DNA from: VBCG01 sp044226535
GTDB taxonomy: Bacteria > Pseudomonadota > Gammaproteobacteria > Burkholderiales > Casimicrobiaceae
Assembly (NCBI GenBank): GCA_044226535.1
Contig: JBGAGT010000014.1
Coordinates: forward strand, 1-64,000
Direction of reading: 5' to 3'
DNA: 64,000 nt
The notes under the pieces are model-generated. The model ran no database searches and had not been told where the DNA came from. It saw nothing but the letters and a program-made list of their open reading frames with translations. Below, piece by piece: positions 62,969-64,000 of this stretch. A program made the translations under genes and the position numbers. Each line of letters begins with the position of its first letter. Position 1 is the stretch's first letter.

Positions 62969-63880
62969 TTACCAGCGGAACATGGCGACCACGTATTCGG
63001 GCGACTCCCCGGCGGCTGCGGCAAAAGCCGGCCATCCCGCGGGATCGGGAAGTTCTCCGGCCGGCACCCCCAGCGCCTCGCGATGGATGCCGCCCACGAT
63101 GAAGGCACAGTCGACGCCGGCACCATGCGCGCCGGCGACATCGTGCGCCATCGAATCCCCCACCGCCAGCACGCGGGGCGCCGCCACCCCGAGCCTTGCC
63201 ATTCCCAGCGCATAGACGCCGGGATGGGGCTTGCCGTGGTAGCGCACACGACCGCCCATCGCCTCGTAGCGCTCGGCGACGGCGCCCGCCGCGTCCACCA
63301 CCACCGCGCCCGGGTGCACGACCACCACGTCGGGGTTGGCGCAGACCAGCGGCAGGTCGCGGGCCCGCGCGGCGGCGAGCAGCGGCGCGTAGTCGTCCAC
63401 GCTGCGGTGGCCAAGGGGCAGGTTCACCACCAGCACGAGGTCCGCCGCGGCGACGTCGTCGACCGCGGTCACGCCGAATTCGCCCGCGTGGGCCAAATCC
63501 TCGTCCTTCGCGATCATCAGCGCACGCATGCCGAGCTCGCGGTGGAACGGGTCGCTGCGCGCGCGGAACGCCTCGCGTGCGGCATCACCGGCGGTGACCA
63601 CGGCGTCGTACAAGTGCCCCCCGATGCCGAGTGACAGCATGGTCCGCGCATTGGATTCGCCCGTGCGCCCCGAATTGGAAAGGATGACGATGCGCTTGCC
63701 GGCTTCGCGCAGCCGCTCGAGGCAGTCGATCGCGCCCGGAAACGGCTTGCCGCCGTCGTGCAGCACGCCCCACTGGTCGAGCAGGAACCCGTCGTAACGT
63801 GTGGCGAGATCGCGCATGCCGGAGAGCATCGTCGGCATCGCATGGGGGGGCGAGGAAAGCATCGTGTTCATCTGCTCCAT
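62969..63880 (-). CDS. HAD-superfamily hydrolase, NagD-like (TIGR01459 type)
   Basis: A phosphatase-like protein of 303 residues. The first motif reads FLLDQWGVLHDGGKPFPGA (Asp nucleophile, with the usual D-x-W-G-V-L of this subgroup), motif II VILSNSGRTGESNA, Lys in YHGKPHPGVYALGM, and motif III VLAVGDSMAHDVAGAHGAGV. The C2 cap is present. The substrate is unknown; near the ugp genes a glycerol- or sugar-phosphate is possible. Start choice is open: the ATG at 63880 has no site, the ATG at 63871 follows GGAG. Confidence 0.88.
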   Translation of the reverse strand: MEQMNTMLSSPPHAMPTMLSGMRDLATRYDGFLLDQWGVLHDGGKPFPGAIDCLERLREAGKRIVILSNSGRTGESNARTMLSLGIGGHLYDAVVTAGDAAREAFRARSDPFHRELGMRALMIAKDEDLAHAGEFGVTAVDDVAAADLVLVVNLPLGHRSVDDYAPLLAAARARDLPLVCANPDVVVVHPGAVVVDAAGAVAERYEAMGGRVRYHGKPHPGVYALGMARLGVAAPRVLAVGDSMAHDVAGAHGAGVDCAFIVGGIHREALGVPAGELPDPAGWPAFAAAAGESPEYVVAMFRW

Positions 63881-63909
63881 GTTGGATCGATATTGGAAGT
63901 TACTGCAAA

Positions 63910-64000
63910 TCAGGATATGCGCGAACGGACATGAGCGGACAGCGCTTCGCTCGCCAACACGATCACCGAGGTCGCGATCAGGATCACCGTCACCTGCTGC
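63910..64000 (-). CDS. C-terminal end of a membrane protein, perhaps a PhnE-like permease
   Basis: An open frame enters from the window edge and ends at TGA (63910-63912), giving QQVTVILIATSVIVLASEAL then SAHVRSRIS. One hydrophobic segment followed by a basic tail is typical of the end of phosphonate/phosphite ABC permeases (last helix, then S-x-x-x-R-x-R). Thirty codons are too few to be sure of the family. Confidence 0.4.
   Translation of the reverse strand, partial: QQVTVILIATSVIVLASEALSAHVRSRIS

Noticed and set aside
60862..63102. 746-codon open frame opposite ugpA/ugpB and the HAD gene
   Set aside because: It crosses three real genes antisense, contains repeat-derived peptides and no recognisable domain.

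Overview
The window reads as chromosome of a GC-rich betaproteobacterium (inference from a Burkholderiales-like gene set, a sigma-54 type IV pilin gene, a ugp operon and GTG/TTG starts; the genus cannot be named from sequence alone). No rRNA, tRNA or CRISPR array was seen. Coding density is high and short intergenic gaps are often filled by one repeat family built on a nested palindrome around CCCCGCGAAAGCGGGG.

0-14.3 kb: a membrane cyclic-di-GMP enzyme (GGDEF-EAL) faces a divergent pair encoding an outer-membrane-type barrel and a cupredoxin-like protein; then coaBC, dut, a secreted serine hydrolase, a PIN-like nuclease, and several toxin-antitoxin genes, many of them damaged. Two members of a signal-peptide / cysteine-rich SLH-like / YadA-head-repeat / S74-chaperone surface protein family lie here, one of them truncated.

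14.3-20 kb: a divergently transcribed IclR regulator and an operon for a TauD-type dioxygenase, a SnoaL-like protein and a sugar-type ABC importer (binding protein and two permeases, no ATPase).

20-39.4 kb: a surface-glycosylation island. On the minus strand, directly downstream of a sigma-54-type pilA gene and its terminator, comes a tight run of 13 genes: TPR-glycosyltransferase-FkbM fusion, TPR-OGT-like protein, TPR-methyltransferase, a small unknown, TPR-GT9-like protein, CgeB-like glycosyltransferase, acyl carrier protein, KAS III, short-chain reductase, two NeuD-type acyltransferases, a Rieske oxygenase and a DegT aminotransferase. Flanking genes add methyltransferases and a sulfotransferase. 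My reading is an operon that makes an acylated (probably hydroxyacyl) amino sugar and attaches glycan to pilin or another surface protein. This part is visibly richer in A/T and lacks the palindromic repeat.

39.6-50.6 kb: FHA protein plus PP2C phosphatase; small toxin-antitoxin-like pairs among dense repeats; a third S74 surface protein; terC-sucD-sucC; DUF2889.

50.7-64 kb: glycerol kinase carrying an in-frame insertion of the repeat, a UdgX-like uracil-DNA glycosylase, marR plus an OFA-type MFS transporter, a collapsed and an intact S74 gene, yihY, then the glycerol-3-phosphate set ugpB-A-E-C with ugpQ, a HAD phosphatase and the end of a membrane protein. glpK, ugpQ and ugpBAEC together form a glycerol-3-phosphate / glycerophosphodiester scavenging route.
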